Source: Streptomyces sp. Isolate_45
GTDB lineage: Bacteria; Actinomycetota; Actinomycetes; Streptomycetales; Streptomycetaceae
NCBI RefSeq assembly: GCF_024721315.2
Contig: NZ_JANFAK020000015.1
Coordinates: 1 to 64,000, forward strand
Reading direction: 5' to 3'
DNA length: 64,000 nucleotides
Shown: positions 54,716-62,825 of the stretch, one piece after another
Numbering within the stretch: the stretch's first letter is position 1
Layout of the letters: the number at the start of each line of letters is the position of its first letter
Made by a program: the position numbers and the translations under genes
The notes under the pieces: model-generated
Told to the model about the DNA's origin: nothing
The model's database searches: none
The model's input: the letters and a program-made list of their open reading frames with translations, nothing else

Positions 54716-55068
54716 GCGGCCGGGGCGTCGAAGCGCACCGAGCGCACCTCCAGCTGGTCCGTGGCCGGGCTGCCGTTCGCCCGGAGCCGCCACTCGCGAC
54801 CCGTGCAGAGCGCGCCCGAGTAGACGGTCACCGGGGTGTTCGTCCGGTTGTGCGGGCCGTAGCCGGGCGGCACTTCGTCGTCGCCGACGGCGAAGAGGTT
54901 GATGCACTTGCCGCTGTGCGGGTCGTTCAGGGTGATGCGCTCCTCGTGGCCGAGGTCGGTGACGTACTTGTAGCTGAACTCTCCCGTGGCGGCGAGGGCC
55001 GAGCCGGGCAGTGAGAGGACCAGCGTGAGGGCGCCGAGGGTGGCGGCGACGGTGTTGCGGAGCTTCAT
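54712..55068 (-). CDS. Small secreted protein of unknown function
   Basis: A 118-residue exported protein: signal peptide MKLRNTVAATLGALTLVLSL ending near ALA-ATG (about residue 26). The mature part has two cysteines (SGKCINLF, GALCTGREW) suited to a disulfide and a beta-rich, possibly calcium- or glycan-binding fold. No family named. Its last bases overlap the convergent nitroreductase stop (54712-54715). Confidence 0.78.
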   Translation of the reverse strand: MKLRNTVAATLGALTLVLSLPGSALAATGEFSYKYVTDLGHEERITLNDPHSGKCINLFAVGDDEVPPGYGPHNRTNTPVTVYSGALCTGREWRLRANGSPATDQLEVRSVRFDAPAA

Positions 55069-55257
55069 GACGGGTGGATCCCTTCCGGGGACGAGCGGGC
55101 GGTCGAGGGGTTGCTGCGGGCCCGACCCTAGGAGGCCCGACCCGCGACGAATCGATCCGCCGCGGGCACCCACCGGCGCGTCCGCGCACCACCACCCGTT
55201 CGGCCGGGACCGGGCGCGGGGGCGGGCGGGGTTACCGGCTCGCCCGCCCCGGCGGGG

Positions 55258-55815
55258 TCACACGCCCGCCGCGGTGGCCACCGCGCCGTAGGTACGGCCC
55301 TCCGCGACGTAGTCGCCCAGCGGCGTCATCCCGAACCCGTCGACGTGCACCTTCCAGGACGGCACGTTGCCCGCCTCGATGAACGCCACCACCGCCTCGG
55401 CGCGCTCCGCCGCCGCCGCGACGGCCATCGTGAACAGCCCCCGCGCGACGCCGCGGCCGCGGTGCGCGGCGTCGACCACCACCGGCCCGTACAGCAGCCA
55501 CCGCACCTCGCGCAGCGGACGCCCCTCCCACCGCAGCACGTCCTGGGCCGCCAGCAACCCCCGGACCGCGGGCGGAGGGGCGGGCAGGTCCGCGGCCACC
55601 GACAGGGCAAGAAGCCCCACGACCGTCCCGTCGCCGTCGTCCGCGACGAGCAGTTCCCCGCCCGCGGCCATGTCCCGCAGGGCATCGACTCCGAAGGCCC
55701 CCTGCACGAAGCCCTGACGGGAGCGCTGCTCGGGCGTCAGTGCGTCGTGGTGATTGGCCGCGAACAGCGCGGCCATGGCGGGCGCGTCGGCCTCGGTGGC
55801 GTATCGGTAGCGCAT
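55258..55815 (-). CDS. GNAT family N-acetyltransferase
   Basis: A 185-residue acetyl-CoA-dependent acetyltransferase. The CoA-binding motif A is LLYGPVVVDAAHRGRGVARG (R/Q-x-x-G-x-G/A); motif B region is AFIEAGNVPSWKVHVDGFGM. Substrate unknown. ATG 55815 (MRYRYATEAD) is supported by the domain start; the in-frame ATG at 55860 would overlap the upstream gene. Confidence 0.87.
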   Translation of the reverse strand: MRYRYATEADAPAMAALFAANHHDALTPEQRSRQGFVQGAFGVDALRDMAAGGELLVADDGDGTVVGLLALSVAADLPAPPPAVRGLLAAQDVLRWEGRPLREVRWLLYGPVVVDAAHRGRGVARGLFTMAVAAAAERAEAVVAFIEAGNVPSWKVHVDGFGMTPLGDYVAEGRTYGAVATAAGV

Positions 55816-55843
55816 GGGCCGATGCTCCCACCGCCGTGAGGGG

Positions 55844-56248
55844 CTAGTCGGCGACGACACCCGTGTTCTGGCAGGCGGTCAGCAACCAGCGGCCGTCGTC
55901 CTGCTTCGAGACCACGTACAGCGGGGCGCCCCGGCTCTCGCCGTCCGCCGACCGGTAGATCTGGCTGACCTTGACGGCCGCCACGTCCGGGCGGATGAAC
56001 AGCACGTGGGCGACCTCGTAGCTGACCTCGCCGTCCCAACTGGCGGCGGGAAGGACGCTGCGGGTGAACTCCGCGATGGCGTCGAAGCCGAGGAGGATCT
56101 TGCCGTGGGCCGTCGTCCAGATCGCCTCCGGGTGGAAGAGGGAGAGGAACTCCTCGGGGTCCTTGTTCCGCTGGGAGTGCTCAACGGTGGCGACGAGCTG
56201 GTGGATCGCATCGATTTCCGTCGCGCGCGACGTGGCTTCCGTAGTCAT
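55844..56248 (-). CDS. SgcJ/SnoaL-type NTF2-fold protein
   Basis: A 134-residue NTF2-fold protein: HQLVATVEHSQRNKDPEEFL then SLFHPEAIWTTAHG and DGRWLLTACQNT, as in SgcJ/EcaC-family small oxidoreductase-associated proteins. Catalysis not established. Lies 28 bp upstream of the acetyltransferase gene on the same strand, so probably one operon. ATG preceded by AAGAGG. Confidence 0.85.
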   Translation of the reverse strand: MTTEATSRATEIDAIHQLVATVEHSQRNKDPEEFLSLFHPEAIWTTAHGKILLGFDAIAEFTRSVLPAASWDGEVSYEVAHVLFIRPDVAAVKVSQIYRSADGESRGAPLYVVSKQDDGRWLLTACQNTGVVAD

Positions 56249-56587
56249 GACCGAATCCTCTTACCTCAAGTCGAGTTGAGGTCAAGGGCCATGGCTGTGG
56301 AGTGTCATCTCGGCGTCAAGCGGGCGCAGTTCGCGGGGTGGGGGGTGGGGGGCGGGAGTGGGTCTCTCAGCGACGAGACGAGGGGCCGGGGATCGGACCA
56401 CCGGGCATACGGGCACGTCACAGGCCCTGTTGGCAGGGCCGGGGGCCCGACCGAGGACCCTACTCACCCACCACGACGACGCCGACCGGGAATGCGATCG
56501 AGCGGGGCGACGCGCCGGATCGCCAATGGGTCGTCGCTCGGTTCGGCGTCCGGCGGTCGTCCTGGGGTGTTTTACGGGGAGGTCGGG
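56249..56587. other. Intergenic region holding the left inverted repeat
   Basis: No gene supported. Contains the promoter of the NTF2/GNAT pair (AT-rich near 56255-56290), a G-rich run at 56332-56365 and the left copy of the 200-bp repeat. Confidence 0.6.
56360..56556 (+). repeat. Left copy of a ~200-bp diverged inverted repeat
   Basis: Shares with the reverse complement of 57005-57212 the ordered blocks GACGAGACGAGG, CCGGGCAT, CCCTAC, ACGACGAC, CGCGCCGGAT and TCGCTCGGTTCGGCGTCCG, with near-equal spacing (23 nt in both copies between ACGACGAC and GGGG-CGCGCCGGAT). Noncoding. Confidence 0.8.
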
Positions 56588-56860
56588 CTAGTTGGGGGCC
56601 ACTCGACAGGCGGTCACTGCGGTTCCGTTGGTCACGCCGCCTTCGGTCAGGCCTGTCACGCACTTCGCATGGTCGCCGGTCAGGCCGACGTAACACGCCA
56701 TGCGAATGGAGTCGGGGGCCTCGCCGCCCTGTAGCTCCCGCTCGACCTGGTTGATGCAGGCCGTGACGTCCGCGTGGGCGGCGGGAGCCGTGAAGGCCAC
56801 GCCGCCGACCGCGAGGGCCAGACCGCTGAGGACACCTGCGATACGGGTGGACGTGCGCAT
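56588..56860 (-). CDS. Small secreted four-cysteine protein
   Basis: A 90-residue exported protein: signal peptide MRTSTRIAGVLSGLALAVGG to about AHA-DVT (residue 31). The mature part (about 60 residues) has four cysteines (TACINQ, MACYVG, KCVTG, TACRV) that could form two disulfides. No family recognised. It lies exactly between the two inverted repeats. ATG 56860. Confidence 0.75.
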   Translation of the reverse strand: MRTSTRIAGVLSGLALAVGGVAFTAPAAHADVTACINQVERELQGGEAPDSIRMACYVGLTGDHAKCVTGLTEGGVTNGTAVTACRVAPN

Positions 56861-57004
56861 GGACGCACCTGCTCTCCGGGATCGTTGAGCGGCCCGGGAC
56901 CTGGAGGCGCCGGATCCGGCTCGACAGGACTCCCCCTCCTGCATTCGACGCTAGAGCAGCCCCTTCCCTCACGCACCCGCTGAACCCATTCCCCCTGCTC
57001 AAGG

Positions 57005-57212
57005 CGGTCGTCGGACGCCGAACCGAGCGATGCACGGAGTAGATCCGGCGCGTGTCCCCGCCCACCTGCGCCCCAGGCCGATGTCGTCGTTCTGACGGTC
57101 AGGTAGGGCCCGGGGCCCTTTGCCGCGCCCGTGGCCCGGCCGCAGGCCCTCCGGGCGAGCCCGCATGCCCGGCCTACCGACCCCCGGCGCCTCGTCTCGT
57201 CCTGACGGACCC
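57005..57212 (-). repeat. Right copy of the ~200-bp inverted repeat
   Basis: Reverse-complement partner of 56360-56556. The most conserved block is TCGCTCGGTTCGGCGTCCG (19 bp identical, read on the minus strand). Confidence 0.8.
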
Positions 57213-57280
57213 GCTCCTGGCCATGGATCCCCCATGCCGTTCCTTCGGGGGCTTCCCGACAGTCTTCGGCATTCCGGGGC

Positions 57281-57357
57281 GGGCCGGTCGGTCAAGGGTG
57301 GCCGAAGGCCATCGCGAAGCCACGCGACCGCAGGGAGCGCCCTTGAGGGACCGGCCC
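57281..57357. other. Long imperfect stem-loop in intergenic DNA
   Basis: Outer arms GGGCCGGTCGGTCAAGGG (57281-57298) and CCCTTGAGGGACCGGCCC (57340-57357) pair at 16 of 18 positions around a 41-base interior that can itself fold. It may be a structured RNA, a terminator or part of a repeat family. Confidence 0.5.
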
Positions 57358-57664
57358 GACACGGAAGGACAGTGGACCGGCGGGCAGCCCCCGGACCACA
57401 CCCGACCCCGACCGAGGGAACACACCCCCCCCACCCAACCCACCCCTCACCGAAGCCCCCACCCCCCAAGGTGACGAGCGCAACACCCCCGCCGCTCCCC
57501 CTCCCCCCTGCTTCCATTCCGTAGGCCGTACCCGTCGCCCGGTCGCCGTTTCCAAGGGGGGAGCGGGGTGCCACCCTCCCATCACGCGAAACGGGACAAT
57601 TACCGCCACCGATCCCCGCCCGAAAGGCCGAGCGGTGTGGCGCGGGGCCCCGTAAGCTCCCGTC

Positions 57665-58876
57665 ATGCAGGTGATCCAGTCAACGAAACTCGCCAATGTC
57701 TGCTACGAGATCCGCGGACCCGTCCTCGAAGAGGCGATGCGGCTCGAAGCGGCAGGTCATCGCATCCTCAAGTTGAACACCGGCAACCCCGCGGCCTTCG
57801 GCTTCGAGTGCCCGCCGGAGATCCTTGAGGACATGCTCCGCAACCTGGGCACCGCCCACGGCTACGGGGACGCGAAGGGGCTGCTCTCCGCGCGCCGCGC
57901 GGTCATGCAGCACTACCAGACCAAGGGCATCGAGCTGGACGTCGAGGACATCTACCTCGGCAACGGCGTCTCCGAGCTGATCCAGATGTCGATGCAGGCG
58001 CTGCTCGACGACGGCGACGAGGTGCTGGTCCCCGCGCCGGACTACCCGCTGTGGACCGCCTCCGTCTCGCTCGCCGGCGGTACGGCCGTGCACTACCGGT
58101 GCGACGAGCAGTCCGACTGGATGCCCGACCTCGCCGACATCGAGCGCAAGATCACCGACCGCACCCGCGCCATCGTGATCATCAACCCGAACAACCCGAC
58201 CGGCGCCGTCTATGACGACGAGATGCTGCGCGGGCTGACGGACATCGCGCGCCGCCACAACCTGGTCGTCTGCTCGGACGAGATCTACGACCGGATCCTC
58301 TACGACGGCGTCACGCACACGAACACGGCCGCCATCGCGCCGGACCTGCTGACGCTGACCTTCAACGGGCTGTCGAAGAACTACCGCGTCGCCGGCTTCC
58401 GGTCCGGCTGGCTGGCGGTCTGCGGGCCCAAGAAGCACGCCTCCTCGTACATCGAGGGCCTCACGATCCTCGCGAACATGCGCCTGTGCGCGAACATGCC
58501 GTCCCAGCACGCCGTGGCCACCGCGCTCGGTGGCCGGCAGTCGATCGAGGACCTGGTCCTGCCGGGCGGGCGGATCCTGGAGCAGCGCAACGTCGCCTAC
58601 GACCTGCTGACGCAGATCCCGGGCGTGACCTGCGTCAAGCCGAAGGGCGCGCTGTACGCGTTCCCGAAGCTCGACCCGTCCGTCTACAAGATCAAGGACG
58701 ACCGGCAGATGGTCCTGGACCTGCTCCGGGCCGAGAAGATCATGGTCGTGCACGGCACGGGCTTCAACTGGCCGGAGCCCGACCACTTCCGGATCGTGAC
58801 GCTGCCGAACGCGAAGGACCTGGCGGACGCGGTGACCCGGATCGGCAACTTCCTGGACGGCTACGGCCAGCCGTAG
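57665..58876 (+). CDS. Class I PLP aminotransferase (AlaA-like)
   Basis: A 403-residue aminotransferase similar in layout to E. coli AlaA (glutamate-pyruvate aminotransferase): starts with NVCYEIRGPVLEEAMRLEAA, NTGNPAAFGF, VIINPNNPTGAVY, the PLP lysine Lys238 in FNGLSKNYRVAGFRSGW and a C-terminal VVHGTGFNWPEPDHFRIVTL. Probably makes alanine from pyruvate. ATG 57665 has no clear Shine-Dalgarno sequence, suggesting a leaderless message. The coding sequence is preceded by 800 bp of gene-free DNA. Confidence 0.93.
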   Translation: MQVIQSTKLANVCYEIRGPVLEEAMRLEAAGHRILKLNTGNPAAFGFECPPEILEDMLRNLGTAHGYGDAKGLLSARRAVMQHYQTKGIELDVEDIYLGNGVSELIQMSMQALLDDGDEVLVPAPDYPLWTASVSLAGGTAVHYRCDEQSDWMPDLADIERKITDRTRAIVIINPNNPTGAVYDDEMLRGLTDIARRHNLVVCSDEIYDRILYDGVTHTNTAAIAPDLLTLTFNGLSKNYRVAGFRSGWLAVCGPKKHASSYIEGLTILANMRLCANMPSQHAVATALGGRQSIEDLVLPGGRILEQRNVAYDLLTQIPGVTCVKPKGALYAFPKLDPSVYKIKDDRQMVLDLLRAEKIMVVHGTGFNWPEPDHFRIVTLPNAKDLADAVTRIGNFLDGYGQP

Positions 58877-58952
58877 CCGACCTCCCGGACCTGGTCCCGG
58901 ATTCAGCTCAACTTTAGAACGGATCCAATGTAGGATGGTCTCCTGACCACGC

Positions 58953-58964
58953 AGGAGGCCTCCT
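58953..58964 (+). promoter_or_regulatory. Palindrome covering the ribosome site of the next gene
   Basis: AGGAGGCCTCCT, a perfect 12-bp palindrome that contains the Shine-Dalgarno AGGAGG and ends one base before ATG 58966. It is unusual for a ribosome site to be fully self-complementary; it might bind a regulator or limit translation. Confidence 0.6.
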
Positions 58965-58965
58965 C

Positions 58966-59358
58966 ATGTACGAGCCGATCCGCACGAAGCCGGTCGTCCA
59001 CCGCATGGGCGGCAACCGGTCCGACTACCCGCACAGCAGCCGGGGCGAAGCCCTCGACACGCAGCTGGCGGGCCACCTCGCCGCCCTGCTCGCCGTCACC
59101 GACGAGCTCGGCCTCGACGAGAGCGCCACGCGCATCGCCGACCAGGTGGCACGCCTGCGCGGGTCCCGGCCCACCCGGGCCGCACACGGTTCCCCCGAGG
59201 ACTCCGTCGCGCTGCACCGCCGGGCCCACGACCTCGCCGCCCGCGCCCTCGTCGTCGCCGCGTCCCGCGCCGACACCACCGCCGCGATCCTCGCCGCCCA
59301 GCGGATGGACGCGCACGCCGCCGCCCTCGACTCCGTCGACCTGGCCGGCGCCCACTGA
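58966..59358 (+). CDS. Small helical protein of unknown function
   Basis: A 130-residue soluble protein. Residues 1-25 are basic and probably disordered; from about 30 it is helix-rich and Ala/Leu/Asp-rich (DTQLAGHLAALLAVTDELGL, LHRRAHDLAARALVVAASRA). Histidine and arginine residues recur but no metal-binding motif is clear. Not assigned to a family. Ends before a terminator hairpin. Confidence 0.65.
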   Translation: MYEPIRTKPVVHRMGGNRSDYPHSSRGEALDTQLAGHLAALLAVTDELGLDESATRIADQVARLRGSRPTRAAHGSPEDSVALHRRAHDLAARALVVAASRADTTAAILAAQRMDAHAAALDSVDLAGAH

Positions 59359-59362
59359 CGGC

Positions 59363-59395
59363 CCCGGTCCGGGGCCGCGGAGGCTCCGGACCGGG
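59363..59395. terminator. Hairpin between convergent genes
   Basis: A 10-bp stem CCCGGTCCGG with CCGGACCGGG around a 13-base loop. Confidence 0.7.
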
Positions 59396-59419
59396 TGCCA
59401 CGAACTCGACCGCCGTCGC

Positions 59420-59896
59420 TCAGAGCACGGCGGCCCCGTCGAGCCCGGGCGGCAGTACCGGCGGGTTGCCCTGCGTCCAGGTGATGTGCAGGTCGGCGCG
59501 GTGGAGCCGCCAGCCGGCTGAGGTCCGCACCAGCTCGTTGTCCGTGCGGCCACCGGAGAGGAACAGGCCGCCGTCACCGGCGAGCACATGGGTGCTGAGC
59601 TGGTTCCCGCGCAGGGTCGCGCGGTCGCCGTCCACCTCGATGACGTAATTGCTCCCGAAGTGCACGGTCCGGTCGAAGGCGCGCATCGCGGTGCGCACGT
59701 TCTCAAGGACGGCGTCGCGCCCGCGCACGAGTCCCGCGGGGGTCTCGATGCTCGCGTCCTCGGTGAACAGCGATGCCGCCCACACTCCGTCGAACTTCCG
59801 TTCGTCGAGGGAACGCAGGTAGCGGTCGAACAGGTCGGTGATCTCGGCGCGGTCGGTCAGGGCCCGGATTTCGATGTGCAAGGTCTGGCTGTCCAT
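59420..59896 (-). CDS. SnoaL_4-type NTF2-fold protein
   Basis: A 158-residue protein: RAEITDLFDRYLRSLDERKF then DGVWAASLFTEDASIETPAG, MRAFDRTVHFGSNYVIEVDG and WRLHRADLHITWTQGNPP, matching polyketide-cyclase-like SnoaL_4 domains. The His/Asp pair found in some cyclases is present (THVLAGDGGLF) but catalysis is not established. ATG preceded by a weak AGGAT. Confidence 0.85.
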   Translation of the reverse strand: MDSQTLHIEIRALTDRAEITDLFDRYLRSLDERKFDGVWAASLFTEDASIETPAGLVRGRDAVLENVRTAMRAFDRTVHFGSNYVIEVDGDRATLRGNQLSTHVLAGDGGLFLSGGRTDNELVRTSAGWRLHRADLHITWTQGNPPVLPPGLDGAAVL

Positions 59897-59962
59897 ACAG
59901 GTGATCCTGCGGCCTCGGGCGCGGCCGGAGCCGAGCGGGAAGCAGAGTTTGTCACAAGCCCC

Positions 59963-60394
59963 CTAGCGGGGCTCCGGAACGGGTTCCGTCGCCGCGACCC
60001 CGCACCAGGGAACCGTGGCCGGGGGCCAGACCGGGCCGAGGGCCTCGCCGCGTTCCGTCGCGCCGGGGGCCACCCCGGGGATCTTCACCAGGGCCTGGGC
60101 CGCCCGGCCGCCGGGCTCCTCCCGGTCGCGGAACTCCACCGTGACGACGTACCCGCCCGCGCCGGCGTCCCGGCGGCCCGTCACCTCGACCACGCCCACC
60201 ACGCGCCGACTCACCGGGTCGACGCGGCACGCGGTGACCCGTACGTCCTGGAGGACCGGGCCCGGCGGCGGCGCGGCGGGGCGGTCCTCGCCGCTGGCCC
60301 ATACGTAGAGCCCCAGTGGGGCGAACACCAGCAGCCCGGCCAGCCCCACCAGACCGACGAGCCAGCCCTGCCACTTCAATGCCGTCACGCCCAT
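59963..60394 (-). CDS. Single-pass membrane protein of unknown function
   Basis: A 143-residue protein with one membrane segment (about 9-35, WQGWLVGLVGLAGLLVFAPL then GLYVW) and an outside domain (about 45-130) rich in strands, with the FxLYD-like VRVTACRVDPVSRRVVGVVE then VTGRRDAGAGGYVVTVEFRD. Two cysteines (ACRVDP, PWCGVA) could form a disulfide. ATG 60394 is preceded by GGGAGGAT; the upstream in-frame region is unlikely to be coding. Divergent from the membrane-anchored binding-protein gene. Confidence 0.75.
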   Translation of the reverse strand: MGVTALKWQGWLVGLVGLAGLLVFAPLGLYVWASGEDRPAAPPPGPVLQDVRVTACRVDPVSRRVVGVVEVTGRRDAGAGGYVVTVEFRDREEPGGRAAQALVKIPGVAPGATERGEALGPVWPPATVPWCGVAATEPVPEPR

Positions 60395-60531
60395 GGGACG
60401 ATCCTCCCGGCAGCCCGCCCCGCCCACCAGCACCCGCGGGCCCACACAGCATTTCGAAGTGGGACCGCCTGGACACCTGACGTTCATTCAACGCCGCGCG
60501 GAATGTGGGTTTCCGCGAGCACGCTGCACCC

Positions 60532-61632
60532 GTGAGACGCATCCTGGGAATCGCTCTGGCGGTCCTCCTGATCGGCGGCGTTATCGCCGTCATCGCCATC
60601 GGGGGCCGCGAAGCAGAGGGCACGGCAACGAAGACCGTGCGTGGCGTCATCGGATCGGAGAAGTCCGACTTCTTCCGCGATCCGGACGTCGTCAAAGCCC
60701 TTGCCGACAAGGGCTACACCGTGAAGACGGAGACCTCGGGCTCCTGGGCCATGGACCAACTGGCCCTCAAGGAGTTCGACTTCGCCTTCCCCAGCAGCAG
60801 TGAACCCGCGAAGGAGATCGAGGCCGCGGCCGGCGTCAAGGGCGCGCAGACCAGCAAGCCCTTCTTCTCCCCGCTCGTCGTCATCGCCCGCGCCAACGTC
60901 GCCCGGGTACTGACCGACAACGGGCTCGCGAGGATGACCGGGAAGAACTCCGGCACCCTCCTGATGGCCCCCTACCTGAAGGCCGCCGGCGAGGACCGGA
61001 CCTGGCAGCAGCTGCCGGGCTCCGCCGCCCACGCCGAGCTGACCGGCACGGTGTTCATCAAGACCACCGATCCGGCCACCTCGAACTCGGGCGCGCTCTT
61101 CATCGCCGCCGCCTCCAACGTCGCCAACGGCAACACCGTCGTCGCCGACGACGCGGGCATCGCCCGGACCGCCCCGCTGATGCGGAAGCTGATCTCCGTA
61201 CAGGGCGCCCTGGAGCAGAGCACCGACGACCCGTTCCGGGCGTTCATCAGCGGCAGCGGGGAGCCGTTGATCCTGGCGTACGAGTCGCAGGTCGCCTCGC
61301 TCATGCTGCAGAAGCAGGCCGTGGGGAACGCCGCCGACATGGTCGTCCTCTACCCGGACACCACGGTCAACTCCCCGCACACCTTCGTACCGATCAGCGA
61401 GGCGGCCAAGGACCTCGGGACGCTCCTGGTCGACGATCCGAAGCTGCGCGAGCTGGCGGTGCGCCACGGGTTCCGCCCGCAGGAGGGCGTCGCCGAGTTC
61501 ACCGCCGCGACCGCGCCGCACTCCGGCTACCTCAACGCGGGGCTGACCGGCATCCGGCAGGTCGGCGCGCCGACCGTCAAGGTCCTGATGGCGCTGGCCG
61601 CCCGCGCCAAGGGGCAGGGGGACGCACCGTGA
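60532..61632 (+). CDS. Membrane-anchored substrate-binding-protein-like protein
   Basis: A 366-residue protein with an N-terminal membrane segment (RRILGIALAVLLIGGVIAVI) and a periplasmic-binding-protein-like outside domain: VRGVIGSEKSDFFRDPDVVK, FDFAFPSSSEPAKEI, IKTTDPATSNSGALFIAAAS and MVVLYPDTTVNSPHTFVPIS. This is the phosphate/molybdate-type PBP fold with no lipobox. First gene of a three-gene coupled operon with TelA and a VWA lipoprotein. GTG 60532 was chosen at the membrane segment start; GTG 60505 is an alternative. Confidence 0.82.
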   Translation: MRRILGIALAVLLIGGVIAVIAIGGREAEGTATKTVRGVIGSEKSDFFRDPDVVKALADKGYTVKTETSGSWAMDQLALKEFDFAFPSSSEPAKEIEAAAGVKGAQTSKPFFSPLVVIARANVARVLTDNGLARMTGKNSGTLLMAPYLKAAGEDRTWQQLPGSAAHAELTGTVFIKTTDPATSNSGALFIAAASNVANGNTVVADDAGIARTAPLMRKLISVQGALEQSTDDPFRAFISGSGEPLILAYESQVASLMLQKQAVGNAADMVVLYPDTTVNSPHTFVPISEAAKDLGTLLVDDPKLRELAVRHGFRPQEGVAEFTAATAPHSGYLNAGLTGIRQVGAPTVKVLMALAARAKGQGDAP

Positions 61633-62825
61633 CACCGACACCACCCACCGGCGGCGAGGACGCCCCGCTCGTCCTCACCGCGCCCGAGCCCGTCGCCCCC
61701 GTCCGCCGGGAGCAGGCCGCCGGCCTCGTCCCGCTGCAGGACGGGGTCCGCGAGGAGATGGCCCGCCGGGCCGGGGAGTACGTCGACTCGCTCGCCGCGA
61801 TCGACGCCCGCTCCCCCGAGTTCGCGGGGCGGATCGGGGAGATCGCCGGGCTCGGTTCCGCCGACGTCCGCAGCGCCGCCCAGCAGTCGAACCGGATGCT
61901 GGAGCGGGCCGTGCGCTCGCTCGGCCGGGACGGCGACGGCGACGCCCAGGCCCGGGTCGCCTCCTCGCTCGTCGAGCTGCGCCGCACCGTCGAGGACCTC
62001 GACCCGCGGGACGCGCCCGTCAAGGGGGCCCGCCGGCTGCTCGCCAAGCTTCCGGGCGGCAACAAGCTGCGCGACCACGTGGCCCGGTACGCCTCCTCGC
62101 AGACGTCCCTCAACCGGATCGTCGGCGCGCTGCGCGGCGGTCAGGACGAGCTGCGGCGCGACAACGCGGCCCTGCACACCGAGCGGGCCCGGCTCTGGGA
62201 GACCATGGGCAAGCTCCAGGAGTACGCCGTCCTCACCGAGGCCCTGGACGCGGCCGTCGAGCAGCGGATCGCCGAGACCGGGCACACGGATCCGCAGGCC
62301 GCGGACGTACTGCGGGCGGACGTGTTGTTCCCGGTGCGGCAGAAGCACCAGGACCTGCTGACCCAGCTGGCCGTGTGCGCGCAGGGCTACCTCGCGATGG
62401 ACGTGGTGCGGCGCAACAACGACGAGCTGATCAAGGGCGTCGACCGGGCCGCGACGACGACGGTCTCGGCGCTGCGGATCGCGGTGATGCTGGCGTCCGC
62501 CCTGGACAACCAGCGTCGGGTGACCGAGCAGGTCGACGCGCTGCGCGGGACGACCGAGGACCTGATCCGCGGCAACGCGGACATGCTGGCGACCCAGAGC
62601 GGGGAGATCCAGCGGATCGCCGCGGATCCGGCGGTCGGGGCGGAGACGCTGCGGACGGCCTTCGCCCAGATCTACCGGACGCTCGACGCGATCGACTCCT
62701 ACAAGGTGCGGGCGACGGAGAACATGGCGGCGACGGTGGAGTCCCTGACCGGGGAGTTGCAGTCGGCGTCGGCGTACCTGGCCCGTACCCGTACGACGAG
62801 CGCACTGGAAGGCGGGGACCGATGA
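61629..62825 (+). CDS. TelA/KlaA family toxic-anion resistance protein
   Basis: A 398-residue cytoplasmic helical protein of the TelA/KlaA family: VPLQDGVREEMARRAGEYVD, LDPRDAPVKGARRLLAKLPG, KLRDHVARYASSQTSLNRIV, ERARLWETMGKLQEYAVLTE and MDVVRRNNDELIKGVDRAAT. Members are associated with tellurite or other stress resistance but lack a defined reaction. GTG 61629 overlaps the upstream stop (GTGA) and the stop overlaps the next start (ATGA), so all three genes are tightly coupled. Confidence 0.9.
   Translation: MTPTPPTGGEDAPLVLTAPEPVAPVRREQAAGLVPLQDGVREEMARRAGEYVDSLAAIDARSPEFAGRIGEIAGLGSADVRSAAQQSNRMLERAVRSLGRDGDGDAQARVASSLVELRRTVEDLDPRDAPVKGARRLLAKLPGGNKLRDHVARYASSQTSLNRIVGALRGGQDELRRDNAALHTERARLWETMGKLQEYAVLTEALDAAVEQRIAETGHTDPQAADVLRADVLFPVRQKHQDLLTQLAVCAQGYLAMDVVRRNNDELIKGVDRAATTTVSALRIAVMLASALDNQRRVTEQVDALRGTTEDLIRGNADMLATQSGEIQRIAADPAVGAETLRTAFAQIYRTLDAIDSYKVRATENMAATVESLTGELQSASAYLARTRTTSALEGGDR

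Larger units (their letters stand above)
56861..57664. other. 804-bp gene-free region before the aminotransferase
   Basis: No gene supported; open frames here have low-complexity translations. Holds the promoter of the small secreted gene, the right copy of the inverted repeat (57005-57212), a long imperfect stem-loop (57281-57357), and a C-rich tract (57420-57475). The right end should contain the aminotransferase promoter. Confidence 0.65.

Noticed and set aside
57052..57524. Overlapping open frames in the region before the aminotransferase
   Set aside because: Translations are Pro/Arg/Gly low-complexity, have no ribosome sites and cover the noncoding repeat; frames on both strands are equally open.
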